A stretch of DNA of 64,000 nucleotides from Stenotrophomonas sp. 24(2023) (GTDB taxonomy: Bacteria; Pseudomonadota; Gammaproteobacteria; Xanthomonadales; Xanthomonadaceae), in the NCBI RefSeq assembly GCF_030913365.1, contig NZ_CP133160.1, forward strand, positions 682,001-746,000, given 5' to 3'. Every line of letters begins with the position of its first letter. Positions within the stretch are counted from its first letter, which is position 1. Shown piece after piece: positions 19,317 through 29,024 of this stretch. A model generated the notes under the pieces. That model had not been told where the DNA came from, made no database searches, and saw nothing but the letters and a program-made list of their open reading frames with translations. A program made the translations under genes and the position numbers.

Positions 19317-20201
19317 TCAGATCGTTTCGCCAAAGGCCTTGGCCAGGTTCCGGTAGGCCTTCTTCTGCGCCTCGTCGGTGGCCGGCGGGGCGATGATTTC
19401 CAGTTCAACGATCTGGTCACCGTCCGGGCTGCCCGGCAGGCCACGCCCTCGCAGGCGCAGCTTGCGCCCGGCCTCGGCGCCGGCGGGGATCTTCAGTTCC
19501 ACCGCGCCCCCCAGCGTCGGCACGCTGATGCTGGTGCCCAGCGCGGCCTGCCAGGGGGTGACCTGCAGGGCATGCAGGATGTTGCGGCCATCCACGTCGA
19601 ACTGCGGGTGCGCGGCATATTCCACTTCCAGCAGCAGGTTGCCGCCGTTCTGCCCCTGCCCACTCAGGCGGATCACCTGCCCCGGGCGGATGCCCTTGGG
19701 CACCCGCACATCCAGCTGCTTGCCATTGACCGTGATGCGCAGACTGTCGCCCTTGTAGGCGGCCTCCAGCGGCACCGACAACTTGGCGCGCGTATCGCGG
19801 TTGGGGGCGTGGCCACCACTGCTGAAGCCGGGGCCGCCCTGCGCACCACGCTGGCGCGCGAACAGGCTTTCGAAGAAATCACTGAAGCCGCCGTTGGCAC
19901 CGCCACCGCCGCCGAACACTTCCTCGAAGTTGAAGCCGCCGCCACCGAAGTTCGGCGGCACGTTGAAATCGTCGCCCGGACGGTAGCCCTGCGCACGCAG
20001 CTGGTCATAGGCGGCCCGCTTTTCCGGGTCGCGCAGCGCCTCATAGGCTTCATTGACCGCCTTGAACTTGTCCTCGGCGCCGGCTTCCTTGCTGACGTCG
20101 GGGTGGTACTTGCGCGCCAGCCGGCGGTAGGCCGTCTTGATCTCGGCGTCGCCCGCACCCGGTTCCACCCCCAGGGTGGCGTAGTAATCCTTGAATTCCA
20201 T
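19317..20201 (-). CDS. cbpA: DnaJ-family co-chaperone CbpA
   Basis: 294-residue DnaJ-type co-chaperone lacking the zinc-finger domain. The J domain (residues 4-70) has the HPD tripeptide in YHPDVSKEAG for stimulating DnaK. A Gly/Phe-rich linker follows (FGGGGFNFEEVFGGGGG, about 85-115), then two C-terminal beta domains that bind clients (LSVPLEAAYKG, VPKGIRPGQVIRLSGQG, GAVELKIPAGAEAG). Length and order match CbpA/DnaJ C-terminal proteins. No cbpM modulator gene is adjacent. It is divergent from the peroxiredoxin at 20460; 20202-20459 is the shared regulatory region, in which I recognised no specific operator. Confidence 0.92.
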   Translation of the reverse strand: MEFKDYYATLGVEPGAGDAEIKTAYRRLARKYHPDVSKEAGAEDKFKAVNEAYEALRDPEKRAAYDQLRAQGYRPGDDFNVPPNFGGGGFNFEEVFGGGGGANGGFSDFFESLFARQRGAQGGPGFSSGGHAPNRDTRAKLSVPLEAAYKGDSLRITVNGKQLDVRVPKGIRPGQVIRLSGQGQNGGNLLLEVEYAAHPQFDVDGRNILHALQVTPWQAALGTSISVPTLGGAVELKIPAGAEAGRKLRLRGRGLPGSPDGDQIVELEIIAPPATDEAQKKAYRNLAKAFGETI

Positions 20202-20459
20202 CCAGCTACCTCGATTTGATTCTGCCGCGGCGGGTCCCGCCCCGCGTTCATTCTAGCGCCGCCCGATGCTACGGCCTGTGGAATGCCCCTGCGGTGACGC
20301 CGGCTGATCCAACGCAATGCCACCGCCATGGCCAGGGGCCATGCTGGCCACGGCATCCCGCCCCGGGACCGGACAGAATGGGTGTGCACGCCGGATTTTC
20401 AATGTCTTGACGCGCCCATCCCATTCCGGTCCCTACCCTGCCCGTGCAAAGGAGCTCCC

Positions 20460-20942
20460 ATGACCATCCACGCCGGCGACCGCCTGCCCGAAGTCACCCT
20501 CAAGCGCATCCGCGACGGCATCCAGACCCTGGACACCCATGCGTTGTTCGAGGGCCGCAAGGTGGTGCTGTTCGCCGTTCCCGGGGCCTTCACCCCGACC
20601 TGCTCGGCCCGCCACCTGCCCGGCTTCGTTGCCCGCTTCGAGGAATTCCGCCGCCGTGGCATCGAGGTCTACTGCATGGCCGTCAACGACCCGTTCGTGA
20701 TGAAGGCCTGGGCCACCGAGCAGAACGTGCCCGAGGGCCTGCTGATGCTGTCTGACGGCAATGCCGAATTCACCCGTGCGCTCGGCCTGCAGATGGACGC
20801 CAGCGCCTCGGGCATGGGCATCCGCTCGCGGCGGTTCGCCCTGTATGTGGAAGACGGCATCGTGCGTGAGGCATGGGTGGAGGAGCCCGGCAAGTTCGAG
20901 GTGTCTTCGGCCGACCACGTGCTGGAGCACCTGCCCACCTGA
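20460..20942 (+). CDS. Prx5-type peroxiredoxin
   Basis: 160-residue thiol peroxidase of the Prx5/PMP20 group, reducing peroxides. The peroxidatic cysteine is C48 in PGAFTPTCSARHLPGF, the exact Prx5 signature; C72 (VYCMAVND) is a second conserved cysteine. In this group reduction is usually by glutathione/glutaredoxin or thioredoxin. AAAGGAG lies 6 bases before the ATG. The ferritin-like gene starts 29 bases downstream, so the two probably form an oxidative-stress/iron operon. Confidence 0.93.
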   Translation: MTIHAGDRLPEVTLKRIRDGIQTLDTHALFEGRKVVLFAVPGAFTPTCSARHLPGFVARFEEFRRRGIEVYCMAVNDPFVMKAWATEQNVPEGLLMLSDGNAEFTRALGLQMDASASGMGIRSRRFALYVEDGIVREAWVEEPGKFEVSSADHVLEHLPT

Positions 20943-20971
20943 TCCCCCACTCCCAGAGGAAACGGCCAGCC

Positions 20972-21535
20972 ATGTCAAAGCCAGCCAGACAGCACGCCCC
21001 CCTTCCCGGCATCAGCGACCGCCAGACCCTGCGCAGCAACGCGCGCAGGAACCTGGACGATGGCGCCATCACGCCCACCTACAGCGCCGACCGCAAGGCC
21101 GTCATCCAGCTGCTCAACGATGCACTGGCGACCGAGTATGTCTGCGTACTGCGCTACTACCGGCACTATTTCATGGCCAAGGGCATGCTGGCCGACGCGG
21201 TGAAGGCCGAATTCCTGGAACACGCACAGCAGGAACAGGCACACGCCGGCAAGCTGGCCGAGCGCATCGTGCAGCTGGGGGGCGAGCCTGACCTCAACCC
21301 CGACACGCTGACGGCACGCTCGCATGCCGAGTACAAGGAAGGTTCGGACCTGCGCGACATGGTGCGCGAGAACCTGATCGCCGAGCGCATCGCCATCGAC
21401 AGCTACCGGGAAATGATCCAGTTCATCGGCGACAAGGACACCACCACCAAGCGCATCCTGGAAGAGATCCTGGCGCAGGAGGAGGAACACGCCGATGAGT
21501 TCGCCGACCTGCTTGACGGCTGGATCGGCAAGTAA
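20972..21535 (+). CDS. bacterioferritin-like ferritin-fold protein
   Basis: 187-residue four-helix protein. After a 30-residue polar extension, helix 1 carries LNDALATEYVCVLRYYRHYF, helix 2 EFLEHAQQEQAHAGKLAERI, helix 3 NLIAERIAIDSYREMIQFI and helix 4 ILEEILAQEEEHADEFADLL; these hold the E and ExxH ligands of a di-iron ferroxidase centre. It is likely an iron-storage or DNA-protection particle of the bacterioferritin/Dps-like family annotated as ferritin-like domain protein. The ATG at 20972 follows AGAGGA. Cotranscription with the peroxiredoxin supports a role in sequestering iron during peroxide stress. Confidence 0.87.
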   Translation: MSKPARQHAPLPGISDRQTLRSNARRNLDDGAITPTYSADRKAVIQLLNDALATEYVCVLRYYRHYFMAKGMLADAVKAEFLEHAQQEQAHAGKLAERIVQLGGEPDLNPDTLTARSHAEYKEGSDLRDMVRENLIAERIAIDSYREMIQFIGDKDTTTKRILEEILAQEEEHADEFADLLDGWIGK

Positions 21536-21545
21536 GACCCATGCG

Positions 21546-21568
21546 CGCCGGGCACGGCCCGGCGCTAC
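21546..21568. repeat. SMAG-like (GTAG) REP element overlapping the pbpC stop
   Basis: CGCCGGGC-ACG-GCCCGGCG then CTAC. On the minus strand the terminal GTAG supplies the TAG stop codon of pbpC (21567-21565). Confidence 0.72.
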
Positions 21569-23937
21569 CGCAGCACGCGGAAGCGCACCTGCGTCCAGGC
21601 ACCATCGGACGCCAGCGCAGTCAGCGTATGCGGGCCGGCTTCGGCGAATTCGTGGGCAATGTGCTGGGCGCCGCGGGAGCGGGCGATCAGCCGGCCATCG
21701 AGCAGCCAGTCGATGTCCTGCTCGCTGCCCAGCGCGCGCAGCTGCAGGCGCACGCCATGGTCGGCGTTGGGTGCGCGTGCCAGGGTGGCGCCATCGTTCA
21801 GGCCATCCACATGCAGGGCGATGCTGGCCTCGCGTCCGTCATCGCGGCAATCCGGTGCCAGGGCCGGCAACTGGGACACCTGCCGGGTGGCCTGCGGCAG
21901 CCACGGCGACACCAGCGCCGGCCAGCGCGCGATCTCGCGCTCGACCACCTCGTGCGCGGCACTGCAATCGGCCGACAGGCGCAGGCCACTGCGTGCATCG
22001 GCCTGGTAACGCTGCCGCCCCGGCTGCCATCGCCGCGCCTCGCGCTCGGCGAACGTGGGCGGCACGGTGCCGTCGAGCACGAACGCGGGCATCCGGCGCT
22101 GGCACAACGCCGGTGGCAGTTCGTCGGCCAGGCCCCCGGTGGGCCAGCAGACATCGGCTTCGCTGACACTGGCTGGCCGTGGCGCAGCACCGGCGTCACC
22201 ACGCTGGCGTGGCAGGCTGTCGACCACCTCGAACATCAGCGGCAAGGCGGTGACCGCCCCGTACTGGCCCGGCAACGGCGTGCCATCCGGGCGCCCCACC
22301 CACACCCCGACCGTGTAGTGGCGGGTGCTGCCGATCGCCCAGGCATCGCGGTAGCCATAGCTGGTGCCGGTCTTCCAGGCCACGCGCGGGCGCCCGGCCA
22401 CGTCGAAGGTCCCCACGCCGTCGCCGGGCCGCGGGTTGGATTCGAGCATCTCGCGGGTGATCCAGGCAGCGCCCGGCGATACCAGCCGTCGCTCCACCCG
22501 TGGCTCATCGGCGGTGTAGCGCACGTGGCCGGCAATGCCGCCACGATTCAGCGCGGCGAACGCCCCCACCAGGTCTTCCAACCGTGCACCGGTGCCGCCC
22601 AGGATCAGCGACAGGTTCGGCGTGCTGCCCTTGGGGAAGCGCAGCTGGATGCCGGCGTGCGACAGGCGTGCGGCAAAGCGCGCCGGGCCGACGCGGTCCA
22701 GCAGATCCACCGCAGGGACATTGAGCGACAGCCGCAGTGCGGTCGCCGCCGCCACCGGGCCGTTGAAGGCGGCATCGAAGTTGCCGGGCCGGTACCCGCC
22801 AAAGCTCTGCGGCGCATCCACCAGCAGGCTTTCCGAATGGATCAGGCCATCGTCCAGTGCCAGCGCGTACAGGAAGGGCTTGAGCGTGGAGCCCGGCGAG
22901 CGCCAGGCCTGCACCATGTCCACGTGGCCCAGCCGCTGGCGGTCGCCGAAATTGAGCGTGCCCACGTAGGCACGTGCTTCCAGGCTCTGGTTGTCCACCA
23001 CCAGCAGGGCCGCCGAGGTGCGCTCGGGCAACGTGGAGAAATAGCTGGCCACGCGCTCTTCCAGCGTGCGCTGCAGACCGCTGTCGATGCTGCTTTCGAT
23101 GCGGGCCCGCCCCGGGTAGGCGCTGTGCAGGCGCTGGGCCAGCAGGGCGGCATGCAGCGGTGGCCGCAACGAGCGGGTGACCACGGTTTCGATGCGCGCA
23201 TCCTGCACGTCATCGGCCGACCATACCCCCAGCGCCGCCATGCGTTCGAGCACCTTGTCGCGCGCCTTCTGCGCCGCTTCCGGGTGCCGGTCCGGGCGCA
23301 GACGGCTCGGTGCCTGCGGCAGCACGGCCAGCAACGCGGCCTCGGCATGGGACAGCCGCGCCGCCGGCTTGCCCAGGTACGCCCAGCTGGCCGCCTCCAC
23401 GCCTTCGATGGTGCCGCCGTAGGGTGCGCGTTCCAGGTACAGCGCCAGGATCTGCGCCTTGGACAGGTGCATTTCCAGCTGCACCGCGCGCAGCATCTGT
23501 TTGGTTTTGCCCCAGGGCGTGCGCGAATGCGCATCGAGGATGCGCGCGACCTGCATGGTCAGGGTGGAGCCACCGGACACGATGCGGCCCTGCCGCAGCA
23601 GCTGGCCGCTGGCCCGCAGCAGCGCCAGCGGGTTGATGCCGGGATGCCGCCAGAACCAGCGGTCCTCGTAGGTCAGCAGGGCCTGCAGGTACAGCGGCGA
23701 TACGCTGTCCACCGAGGCCGGATAGCGCCATACGCCTTCGGCATCGGCGAAGGCACGCAGCGGGCTGCCATCACCCGCCACCACCAGCGTGCTGGTGTCG
23801 CGTTGCCGTGGCAGCGGCGGCGGGAACGCCAGGTCCAGCACCAGCAGCAGTGCCAACACCGCGGCCGTGCCCCAGCGCAGCCACGGCCACAGGGGCCGCA
23901 GCGCGCCGCGCACGCGTGCCGGCCATCCCGCCTTCAT
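21565..23937 (-). CDS. pbpC: penicillin-binding protein 1C
   Basis: Bifunctional class A penicillin-binding protein, 790 residues. An N-terminal membrane anchor (about residues 17-36) precedes the glycosyltransferase domain (LTYEDRWFWRHPGINPLALLRA with the catalytic Glu, GGSTLTMQVARIL, KTKQMLRAVQLEMHLSKAQILALYLERAPYGG spread over residues 85-175). The transpeptidase domain has SPGST..K near residue 340 (catalytic Ser), SLNVPAVD, and KTGTSYGYRDAW. The C-terminal about 90 residues form the BiPBP_C domain specific to PBP1C. The gene starts 49 bases after the alpha-2-macroglobulin gene, the conserved pairing with yfhM. Confidence 0.95.
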   Translation of the reverse strand: MKAGWPARVRGALRPLWPWLRWGTAAVLALLLVLDLAFPPPLPRQRDTSTLVVAGDGSPLRAFADAEGVWRYPASVDSVSPLYLQALLTYEDRWFWRHPGINPLALLRASGQLLRQGRIVSGGSTLTMQVARILDAHSRTPWGKTKQMLRAVQLEMHLSKAQILALYLERAPYGGTIEGVEAASWAYLGKPAARLSHAEAALLAVLPQAPSRLRPDRHPEAAQKARDKVLERMAALGVWSADDVQDARIETVVTRSLRPPLHAALLAQRLHSAYPGRARIESSIDSGLQRTLEERVASYFSTLPERTSAALLVVDNQSLEARAYVGTLNFGDRQRLGHVDMVQAWRSPGSTLKPFLYALALDDGLIHSESLLVDAPQSFGGYRPGNFDAAFNGPVAAATALRLSLNVPAVDLLDRVGPARFAARLSHAGIQLRFPKGSTPNLSLILGGTGARLEDLVGAFAALNRGGIAGHVRYTADEPRVERRLVSPGAAWITREMLESNPRPGDGVGTFDVAGRPRVAWKTGTSYGYRDAWAIGSTRHYTVGVWVGRPDGTPLPGQYGAVTALPLMFEVVDSLPRQRGDAGAAPRPASVSEADVCWPTGGLADELPPALCQRRMPAFVLDGTVPPTFAEREARRWQPGRQRYQADARSGLRLSADCSAAHEVVEREIARWPALVSPWLPQATRQVSQLPALAPDCRDDGREASIALHVDGLNDGATLARAPNADHGVRLQLRALGSEQDIDWLLDGRLIARSRGAQHIAHEFAEAGPHTLTALASDGAWTQVRFRVLR

Positions 23938-23986
23938 CGGCCCACCCGGTCGGGGCAGGCCGCGCGGACGCGGCCCGCCCGCACGG

Positions 23987-26900
23987 TCATGGCTGGACCA
24001 CGGTGATCGTGGTCGGCGTGCTGCGGCCTACGCCGCGCAGCTGCGGCCGGTACATGTCCTCCACCAGCGGCGGCGGCACCGAATAGGTGCCCGGGGTCAC
24101 CGCGCGCACCAGGTAGAACACGGTGGCCTTGCTGCCACGGGACAGCTTCAGTGCCGCCACGTAGCGGTCATCGCGGAACTCTTCGTGCTGGGTCTGCGCT
24201 GCCTCGCCACGCTCGCTGATGTTGATGCCGTCGACCACCACATCGGCCCACTGCTTGGCATCGCCCAGGTTGAAGTTCTCGATTTCCAGGCCGGCCGGCA
24301 GCAGGTCGGTCAGCAGCGCATCGGGCATGCTGGTGTCCGGGGTCACCGTCACCCGCACGATCAGCGCTTCGCCTTCCTTCAACGGGCGCGGTGCCCACGG
24401 CTTGCCGTCGGTGCCGAAGTAGCTGCGCTCCACGCCCAGCACGCTGTTGTCCGGTGCCGGCGGCGTGCGCGGAATGCCGGCCACGTCGATGCTGGCGAAC
24501 ATCGGCGGCTCGCCCTGCGGGGTGAACCGCACGCCGCTGGCCAGCTGGCCGGCATCGAAGCTGCGGCCGAACAGGCGGCGCTCGCTGATGGCCTCGCTGC
24601 TGCCACCGATCACCAGTTCACCGGCCACCAGCTTCTTCTGGTTGGCGGCCAGTGCCTTGCCCAGGCGGGCGATCGCCACCTGTTCCTGCGTGCTCAGCCA
24701 CAGCCAGCCGCTGTTGCGGCGCGCATCCAGGCCACGGCCCAGATCGACCGAGCGCGCATCCCAGGCCGGCTTGGCCAGCTTGTTTTCATGGGTGAGCGCG
24801 ATCATCAGCGCGTCATCACGGATGGCACTGCCGTAATCGCCGTAGTACGCCGGGCGTTCACTGCTGGAGGTGGCGAAGCCGGCCGCGATGGCCGCCTCGC
24901 CGCGCTTGCGGTCGCCCTGCAGCGACAGCGCCACGCCCAGGTGCACCAGCGGCAGGCCACCGACGGCCTTGCTGCGCTCGTTGTCATACAGCGCGCGCAG
25001 CGTGCCCAGCGGTGCACGGTTGACCCGTGCCAGCACGTAGCCCGAATAGGCCTGGTTGGCGAACTTCAGGCTGTCGCGCTTGTCCTGCCCGTAGAACTGA
25101 TTGCCACCGGACAGCAGGTCTTCGCTCAGGCGGTTGAGCGCCTTCTGCAGCACGTTGTCCGGCACGGCGAAGCCGGCGTCCTTGGCATCGAGCAGGAACT
25201 CGGTGATGTACGGGGTCAGCCAGGGGTTCACATCCCCATCGTTGCCCCACATCGAGAAGTTGCCGTTGGCCACCTGCATCGAGGCCAGGCGGCCGAAGGC
25301 CCCTTCCATGCGCTCGTTGCGCGCCTTCGCGTCCAGGCCATCGGTGCCGAGCATGGCCGAGGTGGCCTGGTCCAGGATCAGCGCGGCATAGCCCTTGCTG
25401 GTGGTCTGCTCGGCGCAGCCATAGGGGTAGTTCAACGCCCCCTGCAGTGCGCTGGCGAAGGGAACCGGCGGCAGCGGGCTGACCAGCAGGCGGGCATTGA
25501 CCGACTCGGCCATCAACCCGTCGGCCAGGCTGCTGTCCAGGCTGACCGCTGCCAGCGGATCGAGCGTGCGTACCTGCGAACGCAGCACCTGCGGCCAGGC
25601 CGCACGCACCGGCAGTTCGTAGCGGCGGTCGGCCTTGAAGCCGTTGCCGTCCACGCGCACGCGCACCTTGGCCACGCTGTTGCCCTCGCGGGCGCCGAGC
25701 GGGAAGCTCAGCGTGGTCTTGGCATCGGCCCCCAGCTGTATGCTGCGGCTGCCTTCGGTGAGCGCCAGCGGGCCTTCGGTGTCCACCCGCACGTTGAAGG
25801 CACCGGGCTTGCCGGTGAAGTTCTGCACGTCCAGCGTCACCGTGCTGCGGTCGCCCGGGGCCAGCACGCGCGGCATGCTGGCTTCGGCCAGGATCGGCGC
25901 GCGCACGATGGTTTCCACATCACGCCTGCCGTAGTCGGCATCGGAATACACCAGCGCCGACACGCGCAGGGTGCCGTTGAAATCCGGCACCTTCAGACGG
26001 ATGCGGGCATTGCCCTTGGCATCCAGCGGTACCGGGCCGGAGAACAGGTCCACGGTCTGCACCCGTGCCGTGGGCCGCTTGGCCTGCGGCAGTGCCTGCA
26101 ATGCCATGTCGCCGCCGAACTTGAGCTTGCCGGTGCTGCCGTCGAAGCTCTCGATCACACGGCTGTAGACATCATAGGCATCGATGCCCAGCCGGCGCTG
26201 CGCGAAGAAATGCGCGGCGGCATCGGGCACCGGGAAGCGGGTGATGTTGAGGATGCCCACGTCCACCGCCGATACGGTGACATGGGCCGTCCTGCCGGCC
26301 AGCTGCGGCACGCTGACGGTGACCGGCAGGTCCTGCTCCGGCCGCATCTGCTTCGGCGCGACCAGCCCGACCGCCACCGTGCGTGCCTTGCGGTCCATCG
26401 GCACATGCACCACACCCACGGCACGTGCCGGGGTGATCTTGCTCGGCGCGCTGCCACCGCGGAACACCAGCGCGGTGATGTAGACATCATGGCGCTCCCA
26501 GTCGGCGGTGACCGGAATCTTGAAGGTGGCACCGGGCTTGGCGTCGATCTCCTGCACGTACAGCATGCGGTCGCTTTCGACCATCAGCAGGCCCTTGCCG
26601 GCATGCGGCGGAGTCACCGTCACGTGCAGGGTGTCGCCGGCCTTGTAACCGGTCTTGTCCAGCGCCAGCTTCACCTTGTCCGGGCGCGCATCCAGGCCGC
26701 GGTTGTCATCGCCCCAGCTCCAGCCGGCACGGAACGGATAACGGCTGGTCAGCCCGGTGGCCGGATCGAACACATCCACCCGGTACTCGCCCCACTCCAC
26801 CGCGAAATCGAAGGCCACCGCGCTGCTGCCGGCATCGACGATGCGGGTGTCCTTGTTTTCGAAACGGCGGGTGAAATCGTAGCCCCAGCGGTTGTCGCTG

Positions 26901-28894
26901 AACGTCCAGTGGTAGTCGCGCAGTTCGCGCACCAGGGTGATCTTCAGGCCCTTGGCCGGCTGCGGCTTGCCATCGGCATCCACGCGCATCAGTTCAAAGC
27001 GCGCGTTGCTGTTGGCATCGGCGCCATCGTCGGGGTTGAACAGCGGGCGCACGCCGACCAGCGCCGGTGCCGGCCACAGCACGCGCTTGAGGCTGCGGGT
27101 GACCGTGCGCCCACCGGTTTCATATACGCTGCCGGACAGCACCACGGCCACCGGGGTCTTGGCCTTGGCGACCTCTTCGGGCAGATCCACGTCCTGGCGC
27201 AACTGGCCGTTGGCCGGCAGCGTGGTATCGATCACATCCTTGGCCTCGCGCGGCAGCTCCGCGGTCGGGTCACCGAAGAAATAGCCCGGCAGGTTGGCCA
27301 CCGGTGCCTGCTCCACGCCCACCGCCAGGCGGGCGGTGAAACGGTTGCCGTCGGCCGGCGCACCATACAGGTACGCCCCGTTGGCCTGCAGGCGCAGGGC
27401 ATCACCCGGGCGCAGGGTCTTCTGCGGGCTGTCCAGGTCCAGCTTCATGCGCTCGGGCAGGAACTCCTCGATGCGCAGGGTCATGCCCTGGATGGCGTCC
27501 TTGCTGGTCGGGTCGGTACGGAATTCCACCTGCCAGCGCCCGGTCGGCGCCTCGGCCGGAATCGCCTGCTCGAAGCTGAAGTACCCCTGCTCGCCCGGCT
27601 GCAGGCGGGTTTCGCGGAAGGTCTTGCCATCGGGCTGCTTCAGGCGCAGGAACACCGGCTGGCTCTTGACCGGCTTGCCATCGTTGTCACGCAGCAGGGC
27701 GGACAGCCGCACGGTCTCGCCCGGGCGATACAGGTCACGGCCGGACCAGGCGAACACATCGAACCAGGCGTTGTCACGGCCGGCCACGGCGAATTCGCTC
27801 AGGTCCAGCGCAGGCTGGTTGAACGGCAGGAAGCTGGTGTCCTTGCCGCTGCCGGCCACCAGCACGTGGCCAGCGTCGAGCGTGTAGTTCAACAGCGCGT
27901 TGCCATTGCCATCGGTGCTGGCCTTGAGCACGGTCTCGCCCTTGGCGTCGAGCACGCGCAGGTCGATCTTCTTCAGCGCCGCGCCATCCTTCAGCGACGC
28001 GGTGTGCACGAACAGCTTGTCCTTGTAGGCACGGGCGTGCAGGCCGATGTCGCTGATGGTGAAGAAGGCGGTGTCGAACTCGCCCTCGAAATCGCCGGTA
28101 CGCTTGAGCACGGCGAAGTACAGGCCCGGCTCCTGCAGCTCCTTCACGTCCTGGATCGGCAGGTAGGTCAGTACGCGCTCGTTCTGCTTGCCGCCCAGGA
28201 TGAAGCGGTTCACGTAGACCGGCTCGGCCAGCTTGTTGATCGGGGTGCGCTCGTAATCGCTGCTCAGTTCCCAGCTGCCACGGCGGCCGCCACGCTGGTA
28301 CTGGCTGAAGAAGGTCGGCAGATCCTTTTCGCGCACGCGCAGGAATTCCACGTCCACTTCCGGCACGTTCACCGACACCACCGGCAGGCCACGGGTATCA
28401 CGCGCCGGCAGCACGCTGCCCTGCGAGGCGAAACCGGCCACCGGCTTGAGTTCGCCGCTGAACACCTTCTGCTTCAGTTCCTTGCCCAGCCGGCTGCCAT
28501 CGGCGGCCAGCAGGTCGGCCGACACCACCAGACTGAATTCCTTGCCGGCCTCCACGAAGGGGTAGCGCAGGGTCAGGCCATCATCGGACAGGGTCCAGCT
28601 GCTGTCCTCGGTACCGACCTTTTCCTCGAAGCGCACCAGCTTGTCGAACTCCTGGGTGCCGACCAGCGGGCGCGAGAACTCCAGCGCCAGCGACAGGCCA
28701 TCGTTCTTCTGGTCCGGGTAGGCACGCAACAGGGTGAATTCCTTCACCGTCTCGGCCTTGGTGGCGATCGCCTCGCCGCTGGCCTTGGGCAGCTGTCCGC
28801 TGTCGTTGCGGCAGCCCGCCAGGCCCAGGACCAGGGCCCCGGCCACCAGCGCCGTCTTCCACCCCCACTGCCGCAGCCACGCCAGACCGGTCAT
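23987..28894 (-). CDS. yfhM: bacterial alpha-2-macroglobulin lipoprotein (YfhM type)
   Basis: 1635-residue periplasmic protease trap, tethered to a membrane. The lipobox is LAGC with C28 as the lipid-bearing residue. MG-type beta domains fill most of the chain; the thioester motif is YGCAEQ with C1160, so this is the thioester-forming type (Cys-x-Glu-Gln), which covalently captures attacking proteases. The following alpha-helical complement-like domain (QTTSKGYAALILDQ, MQVANGNFSMWGNDGD) and the C-terminal receptor-like domain (LPAGLEIENFNL) are present. AAGGAG precedes the ATG. Upstream neighbour of pbpC on the same strand: the trap is thought to guard the periplasm when the wall is breached while PBP1C repairs it. 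Confidence 0.95.
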   Translation of the reverse strand: MTGLAWLRQWGWKTALVAGALVLGLAGCRNDSGQLPKASGEAIATKAETVKEFTLLRAYPDQKNDGLSLALEFSRPLVGTQEFDKLVRFEEKVGTEDSSWTLSDDGLTLRYPFVEAGKEFSLVVSADLLAADGSRLGKELKQKVFSGELKPVAGFASQGSVLPARDTRGLPVVSVNVPEVDVEFLRVREKDLPTFFSQYQRGGRRGSWELSSDYERTPINKLAEPVYVNRFILGGKQNERVLTYLPIQDVKELQEPGLYFAVLKRTGDFEGEFDTAFFTISDIGLHARAYKDKLFVHTASLKDGAALKKIDLRVLDAKGETVLKASTDGNGNALLNYTLDAGHVLVAGSGKDTSFLPFNQPALDLSEFAVAGRDNAWFDVFAWSGRDLYRPGETVRLSALLRDNDGKPVKSQPVFLRLKQPDGKTFRETRLQPGEQGYFSFEQAIPAEAPTGRWQVEFRTDPTSKDAIQGMTLRIEEFLPERMKLDLDSPQKTLRPGDALRLQANGAYLYGAPADGNRFTARLAVGVEQAPVANLPGYFFGDPTAELPREAKDVIDTTLPANGQLRQDVDLPEEVAKAKTPVAVVLSGSVYETGGRTVTRSLKRVLWPAPALVGVRPLFNPDDGADANSNARFELMRVDADGKPQPAKGLKITLVRELRDYHWTFSDNRWGYDFTRRFENKDTRIVDAGSSAVAFDFAVEWGEYRVDVFDPATGLTSRYPFRAGWSWGDDNRGLDARPDKVKLALDKTGYKAGDTLHVTVTPPHAGKGLLMVESDRMLYVQEIDAKPGATFKIPVTADWERHDVYITALVFRGGSAPSKITPARAVGVVHVPMDRKARTVAVGLVAPKQMRPEQDLPVTVSVPQLAGRTAHVTVSAVDVGILNITRFPVPDAAAHFFAQRRLGIDAYDVYSRVIESFDGSTGKLKFGGDMALQALPQAKRPTARVQTVDLFSGPVPLDAKGNARIRLKVPDFNGTLRVSALVYSDADYGRRDVETIVRAPILAEASMPRVLAPGDRSTVTLDVQNFTGKPGAFNVRVDTEGPLALTEGSRSIQLGADAKTTLSFPLGAREGNSVAKVRVRVDGNGFKADRRYELPVRAAWPQVLRSQVRTLDPLAAVSLDSSLADGLMAESVNARLLVSPLPPVPFASALQGALNYPYGCAEQTTSKGYAALILDQATSAMLGTDGLDAKARNERMEGAFGRLASMQVANGNFSMWGNDGDVNPWLTPYITEFLLDAKDAGFAVPDNVLQKALNRLSEDLLSGGNQFYGQDKRDSLKFANQAYSGYVLARVNRAPLGTLRALYDNERSKAVGGLPLVHLGVALSLQGDRKRGEAAIAAGFATSSSERPAYYGDYGSAIRDDALMIALTHENKLAKPAWDARSVDLGRGLDARRNSGWLWLSTQEQVAIARLGKALAANQKKLVAGELVIGGSSEAISERRLFGRSFDAGQLASGVRFTPQGEPPMFASIDVAGIPRTPPAPDNSVLGVERSYFGTDGKPWAPRPLKEGEALIVRVTVTPDTSMPDALLTDLLPAGLEIENFNLGDAKQWADVVVDGINISERGEAAQTQHEEFRDDRYVAALKLSRGSKATVFYLVRAVTPGTYSVPPPLVEDMYRPQLRGVGRSTPTTITVVQP

Positions 28895-29024
28895 GTCGTT
28901 TCACTCCTTGAACGAGGCGGCCAGTATAAGCGCCCCGCGTCAAGGTGTTGACGCCGGCAGGGCCGACCCGCGGGGTTGGCCCCCCCCAGGCGAGGGCAGC
29001 GCCAGCGCCGGCACCCGCTCCGGC

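Noticed and set aside
23789..28951. 1720-residue open frame on the plus strand opposite the alpha-2-macroglobulin gene
   Set aside because: His/Gln/Arg/Gly-rich translation without domains, fully antisense to a clear gene; a normal by-product of high G+C third positions.
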